A stretch of 64,000 nucleotides of DNA, taken from Chryseobacterium nepalense. GTDB lineage: Bacteria > Bacteroidota > Bacteroidia > Flavobacteriales > Weeksellaceae. A program made the translations under genes and the position numbers. The notes beneath the pieces are model-generated. The model searched no databases and was not told the origin of the DNA. It was given only the letters and a program-made list of their open reading frames with translations. The stretch spans positions 310,001 through 374,000 of the forward strand of contig NZ_CP096203.1 in the NCBI RefSeq assembly GCF_023195755.1, given 5' to 3'. Below, in pieces: positions 47,487-57,975 of this stretch; position 1 is the first letter of the stretch, and each line of letters begins with the position of its first letter.

Positions 47487-50009
47487 ATGAAGCATATAAA
47501 ACGCTATATTCTGGTCATGCTATTCGGATTCTGCCTGCACATCAAAGCAGCACAGCCATTCATCACTACGGAAAAAAATTCTGAAACCATTGTTTTAAAA
47601 GAGAAAAATTCAGGATTTTCAATTTTTACCAATCCGGGAATCGACAAAGGTATTCTCAGGGCTGTTAAAAGTCTGCAATCCGATTTCCAGAAAGTGTCCG
47701 GAGCCGAGCCGAATTTGCTGAATCAGCTCTCCGCACAGCAATCGCCTTTGATTATCATTGGGACAGCAGGAACAAAATCGATAATTGATGATTTAATCAG
47801 GCAAAAAAAAATTGACGGAAAATTATTAACAGGAAAGAAAGAAAAATACATTATCCAAAATGTAAGCAATCCATATCCGGGAATTTCCGAAGCCATCGTA
47901 ATTGCCGGAAGCGACAAGCGCGGAACGATTTACGGAATTTACGAAATGTCCCGGCAGATCGGGGTTTCGCCGTGGTATTACTGGGCAGATGTTCCGGTTG
48001 AGGTAAAAGAAAATATCTATTTTAAAAAAGGAATCTATACCGATGGAGAGCCGGCTGTGGAATACCGCGGGATTTTTCTGAATGATGAAGAACCTTCACT
48101 CGGAGGCTGGGCGAGAGCTACTTTTGGCGGATTCAATTCCAAATTTTATGAGAAAGTTTTTGAACTGATCCTGCGTTTAAAAGGCAATTACATTTGGCCT
48201 GCCATGTGGGGAAAAGCATTTTATGACGATGATGTGTTGAACGGACCGCTGGCAAATGAAATGGGAATTATTATGGGAACTTCACACCACGAACCGATGG
48301 CTTTGGCACAAACCGACTGGCATCGGTATATCAAAAAAAATAATCTTCCAAACGTCTGGGATTATAATAAAAACAGTGAAGTTTTACGGAAATTCTGGAA
48401 ATCGGGGATTGAAAGAAGCAACAACTGGGAAAGACTTGTAACGGTGGGAATGCGTGGCGACGGCGATGAAGCCATGGGAGAGGGAACGAATATTACTCTG
48501 CTGGAAAAAATCGTAAAAGATCAGCGGAAAATTATTACAGATGTTACCGGGAAAAAAGCGGAAAAAACACCACAGGTGTGGGCATTATACAAAGAAGTTC
48601 AGGATTATTACGATAAAGGAATGCGGGTTCCGGATGATGTCATCCTTTTATTCTGTGATGACAACTGGGGCAATGTAAGAAAGCTTCCGGACCTTTCGAA
48701 ACCTCTGCATAAAGGCGGTTATGGAATGTATTATCATTTTGATTATGTCGGAGGCCCTAGAAATTCAAAATGGATCAATATCAGTCCCATCCAGCGGGTT
48801 TGGGAGCAGATGAATCTTTCTTATGAACATAAAGTAGACAAACTTTGGGTCGTAAATGTAGGAGATTTGAAACCCATGGAATTCCCGATCAGTTTTTTCA
48901 TTGAAATGGCCTGGAATCCGAAACAGTTTAATTCAAAAAACCTTTTGGAATATACCGAAAATTGGGCCGCACAACAGTTCGGCGAAAAATATGCTAAGGA
49001 AATTGCAAGGATGATCAACCTGTATGCAAAATACAACCGTAGAGTAACGCCGGAAACACTGGACAGCAAAACCTACAGTCTGGAAAATTATTATGAATTT
49101 GAAAGGGTTCTGAATGAGTACAGAGCTTTGGCAATCGATGCTTTACGATTAAAAGAAAAAATTCCCGCAGAATATCAGGATGCTTATTACCAGCTGGTTT
49201 TGTACCCGATTGATGCCTGCAGCAATTTGTATGAAATGTACTATGCTGTTGCCAAAAACAGGCAACTGGCCGCAAAATATGATTTGCAGGCAAATTATTA
49301 TGGAGACAGGGTGAAAGAATGTTTTGAAAGAAATGCTTATCTGGATCGTAAATACAATACTGAGATTGCCGGAGGAAAATGGCAGCATATGATGGATCAG
49401 ATGCGTATTGGTTACAAATCATGGAATGATAGCAAAGAAAACATCATGCCTGAAGTAACATACGTTTATGACGATAATGCTTCAAAAGAAAAAGTCTTTC
49501 AGGAGAAGAATGGCTACGTTTCGATGGAAGCTGAAAATTTTTCAGGATTGAATAATTCAGACCGGATCCATTGGGAAGTGATTCCTGATTTCGGAAAAAC
49601 CAAATCCGGAGTAACAACTTTTCCTCAAAATGCCTATCCAAAAGCTGATGAAAATATATATCTTGAATATAATATTAACTTTGAATCCAAAGGAGAATTT
49701 GAGGTTCAGCTATTACTGGCTCCGACATTGAATTTTAACCATAATAAAGGGTTGCGTTACGAAATTTCTTTCGACGGACAGGCTCCGCAGGTGGTTAATT
49801 TCAACGGTCATTATAAAGGAGAACTGGGAAGATGGCAGTCAGAACATATTATTAAATCAGCTACAAAACATCTTATTTCACAGCCCGGAAAGCATAGATT
49901 ACGATTCCGTGTTCTGGAACCGGGAATTGTTCTGGAAAAGATCATGATCAATACCGGAGGTTTAGAACCTTCCTATCTGGGTGCACCCGAAAGCGAAATC
50001 CTTCAATGA
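47487..50009 (+). CDS. GH115 xylan alpha-1,2-glucuronidase
   Basis: The 840-aa protein has a signal peptide (about 1-21). GH115 landmarks include GSDKRGTIYGIYEMSRQIGV (about 142-161), PWYYWADVPVE, YRGIFLNDEEPSLGGWA, LRLKGNYIWPAMWG (about 230), GMRGDGDEAM and LLFCDDNWGNVRKLP. A C-terminal beta-sandwich domain (about 675-840) follows, as in long family members. It removes 4-O-methyl-glucuronic acid from internal and terminal xylose of glucuronoxylan. The freed glucuronate would feed the UxuA and SDR enzymes encoded upstream. No glucuronate isomerase gene is in the window. Confidence 0.93.
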   Translation: MKHIKRYILVMLFGFCLHIKAAQPFITTEKNSETIVLKEKNSGFSIFTNPGIDKGILRAVKSLQSDFQKVSGAEPNLLNQLSAQQSPLIIIGTAGTKSIIDDLIRQKKIDGKLLTGKKEKYIIQNVSNPYPGISEAIVIAGSDKRGTIYGIYEMSRQIGVSPWYYWADVPVEVKENIYFKKGIYTDGEPAVEYRGIFLNDEEPSLGGWARATFGGFNSKFYEKVFELILRLKGNYIWPAMWGKAFYDDDVLNGPLANEMGIIMGTSHHEPMALAQTDWHRYIKKNNLPNVWDYNKNSEVLRKFWKSGIERSNNWERLVTVGMRGDGDEAMGEGTNITLLEKIVKDQRKIITDVTGKKAEKTPQVWALYKEVQDYYDKGMRVPDDVILLFCDDNWGNVRKLPDLSKPLHKGGYGMYYHFDYVGGPRNSKWINISPIQRVWEQMNLSYEHKVDKLWVVNVGDLKPMEFPISFFIEMAWNPKQFNSKNLLEYTENWAAQQFGEKYAKEIARMINLYAKYNRRVTPETLDSKTYSLENYYEFERVLNEYRALAIDALRLKEKIPAEYQDAYYQLVLYPIDACSNLYEMYYAVAKNRQLAAKYDLQANYYGDRVKECFERNAYLDRKYNTEIAGGKWQHMMDQMRIGYKSWNDSKENIMPEVTYVYDDNASKEKVFQEKNGYVSMEAENFSGLNNSDRIHWEVIPDFGKTKSGVTTFPQNAYPKADENIYLEYNINFESKGEFEVQLLLAPTLNFNHNKGLRYEISFDGQAPQVVNFNGHYKGELGRWQSEHIIKSATKHLISQPGKHRLRFRVLEPGIVLEKIMINTGGLEPSYLGAPESEILQ

Positions 50010-50261
50010 AATTTCAAAAAATAGTAACCACTATCAAATATGCCTATGAAATAATTATCTCTAATCTCAATTTCATGTAAATATTGTTTTATCAAAATGA
50101 AAAGATAATAAGCAAAAGACCTGATATCACTTTATTTATAATGGTTGCCTGAATTATTTCAGGAGATTTTTCTTGGCGGTTTTTTAATCAGACTGTCTTG
50201 AAGGGGGATTCTTTGCCCAAAACTTTATACCTGAACATCACAAAATTAAAACTAAAACATT
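50010..50261. other. 252-bp gap before the GH30 gene
   Basis: No gene is seen. CCTGAA-TTAT-TTCAGG at 50149-50164 is a short inverted repeat. No TAnnTTTG box is found, though the gap size suggests that GH30 has its own promoter. Confidence 0.5.
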
Positions 50262-52982
50262 ATGAAAAAACTAGTCAGCCTTTTTACTATTCATGCGCTG
50301 TGCCTGCTTTTTAGCAGCTTGTGTTACGGACAGCTTACCACTGTTAAGATCGATAAAAATATTACCTACCAGAATATAAAAGGTTTTGGTGGGTTTGTCT
50401 GCAGCCCTCAGTTTGCGTATAATCATATGTCAACATCTGAAATTCAGACACTTTGGGGATCGGGAAGTACAGCGGGATATAACATTATGCGATTATATAT
50501 TCCTGAAGACAGCAATAACTGGAGTGTGGTATTACCTACTGCACAGCTTGCAAAATCAATGGGTTTAACCATTTTCGCAAGTCCGTGGACGATGCCCGCA
50601 GCATGGAAAACCAACAATCACGTAAATGCAGTGTATACCGATGCAAACGGCGTACAACAAATTGGTTATTTAAAACCGGAAAACTATCAGGATTATGCTT
50701 TATATCTCAATAGTTTCGTAACTTATCTTCAGTCTAACGGTGTGGATCTGGACTATATTTCCATTCAGAATGAACCTGATGAAATGGCACAATACCAGGG
50801 ATGCATCTGGACTCCTACGCAAATTGCGACTTTCGTAAAAGATTACGGTCATCTCATCAACTGTAAGGTGATTGCTCCGGAAAGTGTAGGTTTTACTGAT
50901 AATTTTGCCAACGCTATGCTGAATACCGCTACAATGGCTAATTTTGAAGTGTACGGTGGACATCAGTACGGATTGATGCAGTCTGCTTACAAGCAATTTC
51001 AGAATTCTAATAAAGAAATATGGCAGACGGAATATCTCATCAACTGGAATTCAGGAAGTCAGACGCCGCGCGATTTTAACTGGAATCTGGATGCTTTCAA
51101 CTTCGCTTCAAGTATCAATAATTCGATGTTGGGGAATATCAATGCCTGGATTCATTACGCTTCCAAAAGATATTACGGACTGATGGGAGACGGTACCAAC
51201 GGAACTGCGGCAGGAGTAATAACAAAAAGAGGATATATTCTTTCTCACTTTGCCAAATATGCAACAGGAAAAACGCGTATTGCAGCAACCTGGGGAGACA
51301 GTACGGGTGCGCTTCAGGGATCTTCCTACATTTCTTCAGACGGGAATCAGGTGGTTTTAATGGTCATTAATCCTTCATCAAACACTTATAATCTTAAAGT
51401 GGATCTGCCTTTTTATACGACTTCAGGAACAAAAATATTAACGAATTCTTCGTCTGATATGCTTACAACTCCGGTTTCATTCAGTACACAGACTTTCCGG
51501 CCGGGAGTGGAAATAACACCGTCCAGCGTAATGACTTTCGTTTTTAACAAAAGCGCCGACAGGCCTGTTTCTTCAATGACAGGAGGAAATATTCGTTACA
51601 ACAAAATAGAAACGCAGACAGCAACAAATTCAGCTTTCGGAACAGCATTTAACATCAGCAACACAACCGTTACTTTCTCCAATCCAAGCCCTTTGTTCAG
51701 TAACAATATGACCGCTTCCAATGGTTATCTTCAGCTGAATGACCGGTTTAATAAACTGATATTGCATGTTAACAGTTATACAACGGCAGGGCAGAGCTAT
51801 TCGGATAATACGACTTTATACTATATTAACAGTCAGGGAATGGCCAAATCCTATAATTATGGAAGAATTAATTTTCCTTCGGGCGGAAACTTTGATATCA
51901 CTTTAGATATTTCAAGACAGGTTCTTACGGACGGATGCAAAGGCATTTTAGGACTTAGAAATTCAAACTACAGTTCTGTACTTACGCTGAATTTGGGAGA
52001 TGTTTATTTTAATGTGGGAAATGAAATTGCATCAAAGTTTAACGGCACGTATTCGGACAGCGACAGCAATATGATGGATGCGCTGGAAAACGGATATTAC
52101 ACATCTTTGGATTTCAGAACAGTTTCAGGAATCACCGCCACCAACTGGCAGCCTTTAAGCGTTAATTCAAACAATATATTTTATGTGAATTCAAATGTAA
52201 ATTCTACCGCTAACAATGTCATTTCGGGGACAAATTGTTCAAACCTTGTTCTCTCAGATTCAGGAAAAGATTTTCAGGTACCATTTAATTTCACAGCAGG
52301 AGCAGCTTCCTACAGCAGGGTATTTAATGGTTATGATGTACTGTTGCTGCCTTTCGAAGCCAATATTCCTTCCGGAGTGAATGTATATCTGATGTCACCC
52401 GGAACAACGGCTATTTCCTGCACTCCGGTTTCTAACGGAGTTATTCCGGCCAATACTCCGGTGCTTGTAAACGCTACAGGAAACGTTACATTTACCGGTA
52501 CGGGAAATGTCTCTACCCCGAAAGCAATCACTGTCAGCCAGATGAATGGTGTTTATCATACAATTAAAGTTCCTGCCAATGCTTATGTTTTAAAAACAGA
52601 AAACGGAGTAACAGGATTTTATAAAGTTGCAGCAGGCAGCGAACCGATGATTAATCCTTTCAGAGCTTACGTGAGTGAAGAAAATACATATGCAGCCAAT
52701 ATTCTTCCGTTAAATTTCTCAGTGCTTTCGGCAAAAGAGACAGAATTAAATCAGTCTAAAATATATCCTAATCCTGCAAAAACGGAAATTTTTATAGAAC
52801 TGAAATCCAGTAATTCGACGGCTTCTATTTATGACTCAAAAGGAAGTTTGATCAGATCAGGTCTGAAAATGACTTCAGGTAAAAACAGGATTGATGTTTC
52901 AGCACTTACTTCAGGAGTTTATTTTATTGAATTATCTGATGAAAACAATAAGGTCTTAACGCATAAATTTATAAGGCAGTAA
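50262..52982 (+). CDS. Secreted GH30 xylanase with type IX sorting tail
   Basis: The 906-aa protein has a signal peptide (about 1-24, CYGQL). The GH30 barrel plus its side beta-domain (about 25-430) has the acid/base Glu171 in SIQNEPD and nucleophile Glu257 in WQTEY. A long middle region (about 430-830) of unassigned beta-rich sequence follows. The C-terminal Por secretion tail (about 830-906: KIYPNPAKTEIFIELKS ... SGVYFIELSDENNKVLTHKF) marks export by the type IX system. It is the only protein in the locus with such a tail, so it is probably the extracellular endo-acting enzyme that first cuts the backbone, perhaps a GH30_8-type glucuronoxylanase. Subfamily not proven. Confidence 0.88.
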   Translation: MKKLVSLFTIHALCLLFSSLCYGQLTTVKIDKNITYQNIKGFGGFVCSPQFAYNHMSTSEIQTLWGSGSTAGYNIMRLYIPEDSNNWSVVLPTAQLAKSMGLTIFASPWTMPAAWKTNNHVNAVYTDANGVQQIGYLKPENYQDYALYLNSFVTYLQSNGVDLDYISIQNEPDEMAQYQGCIWTPTQIATFVKDYGHLINCKVIAPESVGFTDNFANAMLNTATMANFEVYGGHQYGLMQSAYKQFQNSNKEIWQTEYLINWNSGSQTPRDFNWNLDAFNFASSINNSMLGNINAWIHYASKRYYGLMGDGTNGTAAGVITKRGYILSHFAKYATGKTRIAATWGDSTGALQGSSYISSDGNQVVLMVINPSSNTYNLKVDLPFYTTSGTKILTNSSSDMLTTPVSFSTQTFRPGVEITPSSVMTFVFNKSADRPVSSMTGGNIRYNKIETQTATNSAFGTAFNISNTTVTFSNPSPLFSNNMTASNGYLQLNDRFNKLILHVNSYTTAGQSYSDNTTLYYINSQGMAKSYNYGRINFPSGGNFDITLDISRQVLTDGCKGILGLRNSNYSSVLTLNLGDVYFNVGNEIASKFNGTYSDSDSNMMDALENGYYTSLDFRTVSGITATNWQPLSVNSNNIFYVNSNVNSTANNVISGTNCSNLVLSDSGKDFQVPFNFTAGAASYSRVFNGYDVLLLPFEANIPSGVNVYLMSPGTTAISCTPVSNGVIPANTPVLVNATGNVTFTGTGNVSTPKAITVSQMNGVYHTIKVPANAYVLKTENGVTGFYKVAAGSEPMINPFRAYVSEENTYAANILPLNFSVLSAKETELNQSKIYPNPAKTEIFIELKSSNSTASIYDSKGSLIRSGLKMTSGKNRIDVSALTSGVYFIELSDENNKVLTHKFIRQ

Positions 52983-53007
52983 GCTCTGTATCAATTAATT
53001 TTATCCC

Positions 53008-53037
53008 ATAGGCTGTCTCATTTCTGAAACAGCCTAT
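53008..53037 (+). terminator. Hairpin terminator after GH30
   Basis: ATAGGCTGT-C-TCA pairs with TGA-A-ACAGCCTAT around the loop TTTC, giving a 12-bp stem with one mismatch, 26 bases after the GH30 stop. The following T-run is short (TGCTTT), but the stem is strong. Confidence 0.75.
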
Positions 53038-53236
53038 TGCTTTAAAGGTGAAAACATACGTTACAAATCCGCATGATCGGGATATTCAGATAATGACATA
53101 TGTATTTCTTCTTTTTTTCATCAGTAAAAAGAGGCGGGAAAAGATTAAGTGCAATTTATAATAATAGGTCGCTGCAAAAAAGTTCAATAGATTTTTTATT
53201 TAAAATTCGATTGATTAGCAATCTTAAGTCCTAATT

Positions 53237-53252
53237 TTTGTCAAATGGCAAA
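53237..53252. promoter_or_regulatory. Crp/Fnr-type operator upstream of its regulator gene
   Basis: TTTGTCAAATGGCAAA is an inverted repeat (6 of 7 half-site bases pair, 2-bp centre) 33 bases before the regulator ATG. A near-identical palindrome lies after the gene at 53865, which suggests that the encoded Crp/Fnr protein binds both. Confidence 0.55.
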
Positions 53253-53285
53253 TAACCGCCAGTTAACAATTTGTAATTTTATAAA

Positions 53286-53855
53286 ATGGAAAAATTTATT
53301 GATTATATCCTGCAATTTGATAATCTGAACAATCAACAGCTGGATTTTATAAAAAGTAAAGCCCGTGAAATCGAACTCCACAAAGATGAGTTTTTCTGGG
53401 AAGCCGGAAAAACAGTTAAACAGATTGGGTTCCTTACAGATGGTATCATTAGGGTTTTTTATTACAACAATAAAGGCGAAGAAATTACGCGATATTTCAT
53501 TGACGAAAAACATTTGATTTTGTCAGGAAATACAATTGACGAAATTTATATGCCTTCAGAATATTTATCGGCCATTACAGACTGCAAGCTGGTTGTTTTT
53601 TCAAGACAGGACTGGAAAGAAATCTCCCAGACAATAATAAATTGGGATCATATTATTCAGAAAATAATTACCAAACATCACAGTGAGAAAATCGTTCGGA
53701 GAAGTGAACTGGTCTCACAGGATGGAACTGAACGCTATCTTGATTTTATTCAGAAATTTCCAACCTTGGTCAACCGTGTTCCTTTATCATACATCGCTTC
53801 TTATCTTGGGATTACCCAGTCTTCATTGAGCAGAATAAGAAAAAATATCCGTTAA
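53286..53855 (+). CDS. Crp/Fnr-family transcriptional regulator
   Basis: The 189-aa protein has a cyclic-nucleotide-binding-like sensor domain (about 8-125: KDEFFWEAGKTVKQIGFLTDG) and a C-terminal helix-turn-helix (about 150-189; VPLSYIASYLGITQSSLSRI). This is the short flavobacterial Crp type that often controls a neighbouring gene. No Fnr-type cysteine cluster is seen, so oxygen sensing by an iron-sulfur centre is unlikely. It is followed by an aldo/keto reductase gene, and matching palindromes lie before both genes. Ligand unknown. Confidence 0.88.
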   Translation: MEKFIDYILQFDNLNNQQLDFIKSKAREIELHKDEFFWEAGKTVKQIGFLTDGIIRVFYYNNKGEEITRYFIDEKHLILSGNTIDEIYMPSEYLSAITDCKLVVFSRQDWKEISQTIINWDHIIQKIITKHHSEKIVRRSELVSQDGTERYLDFIQKFPTLVNRVPLSYIASYLGITQSSLSRIRKNIR

Positions 53856-53864
53856 AGTCACTTT

Positions 53865-53880
53865 TTTGCCAAATGACAAA
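53865..53880. promoter_or_regulatory. Crp/Fnr-type operator upstream of the aldo/keto reductase
   Basis: TTTGCCAAATGACAAA matches the palindrome at 53237 with the two changed bases exchanged between the half-sites. CAACTTTG at 53902-53909 is a near-consensus -7 box, which would put this operator near -41, the usual place for activation by Crp-like proteins. Confidence 0.55.
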
Positions 53881-53910
53881 TCCATTCATTTTTCTTTGAA
53901 CCAACTTTGA

Positions 53911-54912
<1,002 letters not shown>

Positions 54913-54954
54913 AAGATTTTGAATTTTATCGAAATTACATTTGTAATAAATTAA

Positions 54955-54978
54955 AAACCCATCGATTCTGTTGGGTTT
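54955..54978 (+). terminator. Terminator after the aldo/keto reductase
   Basis: AAACCCA (54955-54961) pairs with TGGGTTT (54972-54978), loop of 10 bases, followed by CTTTGTTT. It isolates the regulator-reductase pair from the GH3 gene. Confidence 0.75.
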
Positions 54979-55024
54979 CTTTGTTTATGTATGCTGATGG
55001 CGATGAAATGAATTAATTTCAATA

Positions 55025-55071
55025 AATTAAGTGTGAATATTACATTTATTTAAAATAGAATCTTATATTTG
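55025..55071 (+). promoter_or_regulatory. Promoter before GH3 with AAGTGT-N7-ACATTT operator
   Basis: TATATTTG (55064-55071) is an exact -7 box. AAGTGT-GAATATT-ACATTT (55029-55047) begins 35 bases upstream of it. The 47-base block is matched at 45 positions by the promoter before araB (59991-60037). A normal -33 TTG is absent, which suggests activator dependence or operator overlap with the core promoter. Confidence 0.65.
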
Positions 55072-55141
55072 TTTTTCTTATCAAATTATTAATGATAATC
55101 TAAATGGGTTATGATTTAACAAAAAGAATTAAAAAAATTCC

Positions 55142-57769
55142 ATGAAAAAGATTCTGTTAAATATATCAATCTTCATCTGCGCTGTCTCATCTGCACAGAA
55201 TATCAAATATCCTTTTCAAAACCCCAAACTTCCGGTCGATCAGAGAATCGAAAATCTTCTCGGATTATTAACGGTGGACGAAAAAATCGGGATGATGATG
55301 GACAATTCCAAAGCAGTTCCCAGATTGGATATCCCCGGTTACGGCTGGTGGAATGAAGCACTTCACGGTGTTGCAAGAGCGGGAACGGCTACCGTTTTTC
55401 CACAGGCAATAGGAATGGCAGCAACCTGGGATGTTCCGGAACATCTCAAAACTTTTGAAATGATTTCCGATGAAGCCCGTGCCAAATACAATAAATCTTT
55501 TGACGAATCCCAGAAAACAGGCCGTTACGAAGGTCTTACTTTCTGGACGCCGAATATCAACATTTTCCGTGACCCGAGATGGGGAAGAGGCCAGGAAACC
55601 TATGGTGAAGATCCGTATCTGACTTCCGTTTTAGGCGTTGCTGCGGTAAAAGGCTTACAGGGAAATGATCCGAAATATTTCAAAACCCACGCCTGCGCCA
55701 AACACTTCGCAGTTCACAGTGGCCCGGAATGGAACCGACATTCTTACAACGCCGAAGTTTCCAAACGAGATTTGTACGAAACCTATCTTCCGGCTTTCAA
55801 AGCATTGGTGTTGGAAGGAAACGTAAGGGAAGTAATGTGCGCTTACAATGCATTCGACGGGCAGCCTTGTTGTGCCAACAATACTTTATTAACTGAAATT
55901 CTTCGTGGAAAATGGAACTACGATGGAATGGTCGTTTCAGATTGCTGGGCGTTGGCAGATTTCTATCAGAAACAATACCACGGAACACATCCTGACGAAA
56001 AAAGTACCGCCGCAGATGCCTTGAAACATTCGACAGATTTGGAGTGTGGTGACACGTATAATAATTTAAATAAATCTTTAGCAAGCGGATTAATCACCGA
56101 AAAAGATCTCGATATTTCAATGAGAAGAATTCTGAAAGGCTGGTTTGAGTTGGGAATGCTCGATCCTAAATCTTCCGTTCACTGGAACTCAATTCCATAT
56201 TCTGTTGTGGATTCTGAAGAACATAAAAAGCAGGCTCTAAAAATGGCACAAAAATCAATTGTGCTGATGAAAAATGAGAATAATGTTTTGCCTTTAAATA
56301 AAAGAATCAAAAAAATCGCCGTTGTCGGTCCAAATGCTGATGACGGACTGATGCAGCTGGGAAATTACAACGGAACACCTTCTTCAATTGTTACTATTTT
56401 GGATGGAATTAAAGCCAAATTTCCAAATGCTGAAATCATTTATGAAAAGGGAACCGAAGTGGCCGATCCATCGTCCAGAGCTTCGCTTTACCAAAACTTT
56501 TTAAGTCAGAAAAAAGGCGAAAAAGGAATGAAAGTAGCGTTTTTCAACAATAATGAATTCAAGGGAGAACCTGCAAATATTTCAGTTAATAAAGCAGGAA
56601 TCAACTACAACAGTTTCGGCGGAACCCAGCTTGCCCCGAATGTCGGAAGGGAAAATACTTCGGCGATTATTTCCGGTATTTTCAAAAGTCCTTACACTGG
56701 TGATGTTATTCTTTCACCTTCAACATCTGATGTTTACACACTTTTCGTTGACGGAAAAGAAATCGCAATCAGAAAAGGTCCCGATGCCAGACATCCTTCA
56801 GAATTTCCCGTGAAAATGGAAAAAGGCAAAGAATATCAGATTGAACTTCGTCACACCCAGAAAGGAAAATATGTGAGCATCACTTTCGATGTTTACAGAA
56901 AAGACCCTGTGAATTTTACTTCAGTTAGGGAAAAAGTGAAAGATGCAGATGTTATCGTTTTCGCAGGCGGACTTTCTCCAAGTCTGGAAGGCGAAGAAAT
57001 GATGGTGAATGCAGAAGGTTTCAAAGGTGGTGATAAAACTTCCATTGATCTTCCGAAAGTTCAGCGTGAATTGCTCGCTGAATTAAGAAAAACCGGAAAA
57101 CCTGTCGTTTTCGTGCTTTGTACGGGAAGTTCATTAGGATTAGAACAGGATGAAAAAAATTATGATGCTTTATTGAATGCATGGTATGGCGGACAATCCA
57201 GCGGAACTGCGGTTGCAGATGTTTTGGCGGGCGATTACAATCCGTCCGGAAAATTGCCAATCACATTCTACAAAAATCTGGAACAGCTCGACAATAATTT
57301 GTCTAAAACCAGCAAACATCAGGGCTTTGAGAATTACGATATGCAGGGAAGAACCTATCGTTATATGACTGAAAAACCGTTGTACGCTTTCGGACACGGG
57401 CTGAGCTATTCAAAATTTAATTATGGTGATGCTAAATTGAGCAAAAATACCATCAATACGAATGAAAATTTAAACATTACAATTCCTGTTAAGAATATTT
57501 CTAAGGTAGATGGAGAAGAAGTGATTGAAGTGTACGTGAAAAGGAATAATGATGCTTCAGCTCCTGTAAAGACTTTGAGAGCTTTCGAAAGAATCTTGAT
57601 TAAAGCTGGTGAAACCAAGAATGTTCAGCTTACTATTTCTCAGGATTCATTTAAATTTTATGATGAAAAGGTAGATGATTTGGCTCCAAAAGCAGGCAAC
57701 TACACCATTTTTTATGGCGGAACTTCTGATGAATCCGGATTGAAAAGTCTTCAGTTAAAAGTAAATTAA
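55142..57769 (+). CDS. GH3 beta-xylosidase-like enzyme with PA14 insertion
   Basis: The 875-aa protein has a signal peptide (about 1-19, VSSAQ). The first GH3 domain has YGWWNEALHGVARAG (about 67-81) and KHFAVHSGPEWNRHSYNA; Asp267 in MVVSDCWA is the nucleophile. In the second domain a PA14 insertion (about 475-590: SPSTSDVYTLFVDGKEIAIR) is followed by a fibronectin-III-like C-terminus (about 770-875). The GWWNEALHG pattern is typical of xylan 1,4-beta-xylosidases. It should release xylose from xylo-oligosaccharides. It has its own sugar-type promoter and precedes the GH51 gene. Confidence 0.9.
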   Translation: MKKILLNISIFICAVSSAQNIKYPFQNPKLPVDQRIENLLGLLTVDEKIGMMMDNSKAVPRLDIPGYGWWNEALHGVARAGTATVFPQAIGMAATWDVPEHLKTFEMISDEARAKYNKSFDESQKTGRYEGLTFWTPNINIFRDPRWGRGQETYGEDPYLTSVLGVAAVKGLQGNDPKYFKTHACAKHFAVHSGPEWNRHSYNAEVSKRDLYETYLPAFKALVLEGNVREVMCAYNAFDGQPCCANNTLLTEILRGKWNYDGMVVSDCWALADFYQKQYHGTHPDEKSTAADALKHSTDLECGDTYNNLNKSLASGLITEKDLDISMRRILKGWFELGMLDPKSSVHWNSIPYSVVDSEEHKKQALKMAQKSIVLMKNENNVLPLNKRIKKIAVVGPNADDGLMQLGNYNGTPSSIVTILDGIKAKFPNAEIIYEKGTEVADPSSRASLYQNFLSQKKGEKGMKVAFFNNNEFKGEPANISVNKAGINYNSFGGTQLAPNVGRENTSAIISGIFKSPYTGDVILSPSTSDVYTLFVDGKEIAIRKGPDARHPSEFPVKMEKGKEYQIELRHTQKGKYVSITFDVYRKDPVNFTSVREKVKDADVIVFAGGLSPSLEGEEMMVNAEGFKGGDKTSIDLPKVQRELLAELRKTGKPVVFVLCTGSSLGLEQDEKNYDALLNAWYGGQSSGTAVADVLAGDYNPSGKLPITFYKNLEQLDNNLSKTSKHQGFENYDMQGRTYRYMTEKPLYAFGHGLSYSKFNYGDAKLSKNTINTNENLNITIPVKNISKVDGEEVIEVYVKRNNDASAPVKTLRAFERILIKAGETKNVQLTISQDSFKFYDEKVDDLAPKAGNYTIFYGGTSDESGLKSLQLKVN

Positions 57770-57791
57770 AATTTAGATGTCCAAAACTAAT

Positions 57792-57952
57792 TTAACCACA
57801 AAAGAGATAAAAGATATATTGAAATGATTTTAATATTTAAAAGTAAGCAAACGATAAATCAAAGATTTTAAACTTATGAGTTCTTTTTTGAAGCTAAAAT
57901 ATTAAACTTAAAAATCTAATGAGTGAAAATCTTTTGTGCCTTTTGTGGTTAA
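57792..57952. repeat. Long palindromic intergenic element with AACCACAAAAG ends
   Basis: The 24-base left arm (57792-57815) and the reverse complement of the right arm (57929-57952) agree at 21 of 24 positions, with AACCACAAAAG at both outer ends. The AT-rich interior of 113 bases has no ORF. The element lies between GH3 and GH51. It is of the same general type as the element at 43885. Confidence 0.5.
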
Positions 57953-57975
57953 AAAAACAGTCCAAAAACCAATCA

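Larger units (their letters stand above)
52983..53285. other. 303-bp gap between GH30 and the Crp/Fnr gene
   Basis: It holds a strong hairpin terminator (53008-53037) and a Crp-type palindrome (53237-53252). The middle part, about 53050-53230, shows nothing I can support. Confidence 0.7.

Noticed and set aside
57919..57975. Upstream ATG extending the GH51 protein by 19 residues
   Set aside because: The extension is encoded partly by the palindromic repeat, and the ATG at 57976 gives a proper signal peptide.
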